From: ENR-C20 sp942493145
GTDB lineage: Bacteria > Bacillota > Clostridia > Acetivibrionales > DTU013
Length of the DNA stretch: 64,000 nucleotides
Direction: 5' to 3'
NCBI GenBank assembly: GCA_942493145.1
Contig: OW818679.1
Coordinates: 1,426,001 to 1,490,000 of the forward strand
The translations under genes were made by a program, and so were the position numbers. The first letter of the stretch is position 1; the number at the start of each line of letters is the position of its first letter. Below, piece by piece: positions 61,502 through 64,000 of this stretch. The notes beneath the pieces were generated by a model, which had not been told where the DNA came from, did no database searches, and worked only from the letters and a program-made list of their open reading frames with translations.

Positions 61502-62854
61502 ATGGAGTATGATCAGATAAAGTACGATCAACTAAAGTACGATAAAATTAAACGCAAGACTACTGATATGCTGCAGCATGAATTTGGCATCGATGCCTCC
61601 GTCATGGAATTGGCGGGCTCGGTGGAAAAGGAAATTGCAGGTATATTCGGTGCCATAGATTCCATAAAGGAATACAACCAATATAAGGTAATAAAGGCAA
61701 TGCAGGAAAACAAGCTCAGTGATACACATTTTTCAGGCACAACAGGCTATGGCTATGACGACCGGGGCAGAGAGGTACTGGACGCCGTTTATGCTCAGGT
61801 ATTCAAAGCAGAGGACGCTATAGTAAGACACCAGATTGTTGCAGGAACACAGGCAATTGCAGTATGCCTGTATGGAAACCTGAGGCCTGGAGATGAGTTG
61901 CTTTCAATAACGGGTAAACCCTACGATACACTGGAAGAGGTCATAGGTATCAGGGGTGAGGGTGCAGGCTCTCTTGCGGAGTTTGGTATTACATACAGAC
62001 AGGTTGAGTTGCTTGAAAACGGGGAAATAGACCTTGAAAAAGCAGGAGCGGCAATAAAGCAGGAAACCCGTATGGTGCTTATACAAAGGTCAAGAGGATA
62101 TTCGTGGAGGCAGGCTCTGAGTATTTCCAGCCTTGAAAAGGCAATAAGGTACATAAAAGGAATTAGAAATGATATAATTGTAATGGTTGACAACTGTTAT
62201 GGTGAATTTGTAGAGGAGAAGGAGCCGGTGGAAGCCGGTGCCGACATTGTAGCAGGTTCATTAATAAAGAATCCGGGCGGAGGGCTTGCTCCATCCGGTG
62301 GCTATATAGCCGGCAAGGCGGAATATGTACGCAAGGCTGCCTACAGGCTTACGACACCAGGCTTGGGCAGGAAGGTCGGCGCAACACTTGGCAACAACAG
62401 GCTTTTAATCCAGGGCTTGTTCCTGGCGCCCCATGTTGTCGCTGAGAGCCTCAAGGGAGCAGTGTTCTGTGCAGCTGTAATGGGCAGGCTGGGATTTGAG
62501 ACTTCACCTCAACCTGGAGACGAAAGAAGCGACATAATCCAGGCAATAAGGTTTGGCAACCCTGAGGCCATGATTGCCTTCTGTCAGGGAATTCAGAAGG
62601 GGTCGCCGGTTGACGCTTTCGTGACACCGGAACCATGGGACATGCCAGGGTATGATTGTCCTGTGATAATGGCGGCCGGAGCATTCATTCAGGGCTCATC
62701 GATAGAGCTCAGTGCGGATGCACCGCTAAAACCCCCTTACACTGCATATATGCAGGGAGGATTGGTTTATGAACATGTGAAACTGGGTGTGATGACAGCA
62801 ATCAGGTTCATGGCTGAGAATAAATTGATAAAGCTTGTGGCCTGTGACAATTAA
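61502..62854 (+). CDS. Methionine gamma-lyase family protein (aluminium resistance, YnbB)
   Basis: The 450-aa protein matches the YnbB/aluminium-resistance family of PLP fold type I enzymes: HFSGTTGYGYDDRGRE, VRHQIVAGTQAIAVCLYGNLRPGDELLS, VDNCYGEFVEEKEP and the PLP lysine in GSLIKNPGGGLAPSGGYI. The substrate is uncertain despite the name. The first residues repeat YDQIKYDQLKYDKIK. GGGAGG is upstream. The HlyD-like gene follows, an arrangement common in clostridia. Confidence 0.92.
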   Translation: MEYDQIKYDQLKYDKIKRKTTDMLQHEFGIDASVMELAGSVEKEIAGIFGAIDSIKEYNQYKVIKAMQENKLSDTHFSGTTGYGYDDRGREVLDAVYAQVFKAEDAIVRHQIVAGTQAIAVCLYGNLRPGDELLSITGKPYDTLEEVIGIRGEGAGSLAEFGITYRQVELLENGEIDLEKAGAAIKQETRMVLIQRSRGYSWRQALSISSLEKAIRYIKGIRNDIIVMVDNCYGEFVEEKEPVEAGADIVAGSLIKNPGGGLAPSGGYIAGKAEYVRKAAYRLTTPGLGRKVGATLGNNRLLIQGLFLAPHVVAESLKGAVFCAAVMGRLGFETSPQPGDERSDIIQAIRFGNPEAMIAFCQGIQKGSPVDAFVTPEPWDMPGYDCPVIMAAGAFIQGSSIELSADAPLKPPYTAYMQGGLVYEHVKLGVMTAIRFMAENKLIKLVACDN

Positions 62855-62887
62855 AACTTTAATATAAGCAGGCCACAACATCAAGGA

Positions 62888-62940
62888 AGTGTATTTGTAA
62901 CACTCCAAATAAAAACAAAAATGAAGTGTTACAAAACACT
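62888..62940. repeat. Inverted repeat before the HlyD-like gene
   Basis: AGTGTATTTGTAACACT (62888-62904) is inverted as AAGTGTTACAAAACACT (62924-62940) with a small mismatch. No T tract follows, so it is more likely an operator or mRNA hairpin than a terminator. Confidence 0.65.
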
Positions 62941-62989
62941 GGATCCAAAAATCTAATAGGATGAAATGAAACAAAAAGGCTGAGAAACC

Positions 62990-64000
62990 ATGGAAAAAGT
63001 TACAAGGAAGAGTGTCATCGAAAAGAACAAAGCTGAGAAAAAGAAGGCTTCTGAAGTGAACAAAGGAAAAAGGTTAAAAGTGGGAGGGATTATAGCCCTG
63101 CTTTTTGCACTGCTTTATGTTCCTTCATTTTGGCATTGGGTGAACAAGGATAACATAATAAACGACATCATCAGGATAGGATATATAGAACATTCGATCA
63201 ACGCAGACGGACTGGTTGTGAGAGATGAGGTGCTGCTTGCAGTTGCAGGATATGATGGGAAATTCATACCTGAAATTTCAGAAGGTGAAAGGGTCAGTGC
63301 CTTTGGTTCTGTAGCCACAATATCAAATTCTGAAACCGCTGGATTAATCGATGAGTTGGAAGAGGTAAGAAAAAAGATTGTCCAGGCTCAAAACGAAAAA
63401 ATGAAAGAAAACAAATTCTTCTCGGAAGATATTGATAAAATTAACAGTGCTATAGGCTTAAAGGTTCAAGAAATCATCAAGGTCGGGAATAGTAATTCCA
63501 TGACAGGCATAACAGCCCTGAAAGCCGATATCGATGGAATGATAGAGAAAAAGGCTGCCATTGCCGGTGAGAATAGCACTGATTCATACATAAACTCTCT
63601 CAGACAGGAACGTGATTCCATCCAGAAACGCATCGATTCCAGCACCAGCAGAATAACCTCGGAAAGTTCAGGGATAATCTCTTATGAAATTGACGGATAT
63701 GAACAGGAACTCACACCTGCTGTAATAAAGGATCTCACTGTGGATACAATACAGGGAATCATTTCTGAGGATACAAAGAAGCCTTCTTCTGACAACCTGC
63801 TGGCAAAAGACGACTACTTCGCAAAGATAATCAAATCATATGAGTCACATATAGTGGTAATACTGGAGAAGGATAAGGCGGATCTGTTTGAAGCCGGTGA
63901 TGGGATTGGTGTTCGTATCAATGATCTGTCTCAGGAGGTAAGAGGGGAAATCACATATAAATCCGATGAACAAAAAGGGAAATATATTATTGCCGTCAGA
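62990..64000 (+). CDS. HlyD-family membrane-fusion-like protein, partial (runs off right edge)
   Basis: The frame is open from ATG 62990 to the window end (337 codons). Residues 1-28 are basic and 29-47 form one membrane helix (VGGIIALLFALLYVPSFWHWV). An extracellular part with barrel-sandwich-like strands (DGLVVRDEVLLAVAGYDGKFIPEISEGERVSA) and a long coiled coil (IDELEEVRKKIVQAQNEKMKE) follows. Clostridial HlyD-like proteins of this kind precede the ylmE-sepF cell-division cluster, but that cannot be seen here. The ribosome site is weak. Confidence 0.85.
   Translation, partial: MEKVTRKSVIEKNKAEKKKASEVNKGKRLKVGGIIALLFALLYVPSFWHWVNKDNIINDIIRIGYIEHSINADGLVVRDEVLLAVAGYDGKFIPEISEGERVSAFGSVATISNSETAGLIDELEEVRKKIVQAQNEKMKENKFFSEDIDKINSAIGLKVQEIIKVGNSNSMTGITALKADIDGMIEKKAAIAGENSTDSYINSLRQERDSIQKRIDSSTSRITSESSGIISYEIDGYEQELTPAVIKDLTVDTIQGIISEDTKKPSSDNLLAKDDYFAKIIKSYESHIVVILEKDKADLFEAGDGIGVRINDLSQEVRGEITYKSDEQKGKYIIAVR

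Overview
The window comes from the chromosome of an anaerobic, endospore-forming Clostridia member. The evidence is a complete spoIIIA operon, spoIVB, spo0A, spoVM and ylbJ, strong GGAGG-type Shine-Dalgarno sites, frequent TTG starts and moderate G+C. The species cannot be fixed from this sequence. Almost all genes are core; the interest lies in the junctions, small genes and RNA.

Layout. 1-8 kb: a partial LysR regulator carrying an in-frame 36-bp tandem repeat, a single-chain purL, a DppA-type D-aminopeptidase on the minus strand, and a small TetR-controlled locus (membrane protein, TetR, iron-sulfur flavoprotein-like reductase). 8-17.8 kb: acyl-CoA synthetase, rocD, glgA, nth, a long FtsA-like ATPase, a membrane GAF-GGDEF protein that appears to start at ATT, and a 23-codon spoVM facing rpmB. 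18.5-24 kb: a livKHMGF branched-chain amino-acid ABC operon ending in a CBS-ACT protein. 24-31.5 kb: recG, rsmD (also an apparent ATT start), coaD, a coiled-coil protein, ylbJ, ilvE and an SDR oxidoreductase. 31.6-37.9 kb: yqeG, aroE, prepilin peptidase, a ComFB-like protein, an endonuclease IV-like protein, aroQ, pepP-type peptidase, efp and a CD1247-type protein. 38-43.5 kb: spoIIIAA-AH. 43.5-59 kb: asp23-family gene, amaP, nusB, xseA, xseB, ispA (cut short), the OLE non-coding RNA, oapA, dxs, tlyA, nadK, argR, recN, spoIVB, a GT39-like gene and spo0A. 59-64 kb: an HQxxH hypothetical protein, a small hypothetical, an RluA-type pseudouridine synthase, an aluminium-resistance/methionine gamma-lyase-like protein and a partial HlyD-like adaptor.

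Functional links. The pepP-efp-spoIIIA-asp23-nusB-xseAB-ispA-dxs-tlyA-argR-recN-spoIVB-spo0A order is the conserved Bacillus/Clostridium sporulation and housekeeping neighbourhood. The region of about 600 nt between ispA and dxs, followed by a four-helix membrane protein with a DxxxD motif, matches the OLE RNA/OapA ribonucleoprotein locus. Immediately before it, ispA lacks its last third and is followed by about 230 nt of almost pure G/T sequence, which looks like an assembly fault or a hard-to-sequence region. The GT39 gene between spoIVB and spo0A is flanked by a 36-bp direct repeat of the spoIVB 3' end, including the stop codon, which suggests insertion with regeneration of the target gene end. 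Candidate Spo0A boxes lie in the spo0A, FtsA-like and SDR promoter regions. A dispersed family of inverted repeats with a GTTGAC...GGGACGGAGG core occupies several intergenic gaps.
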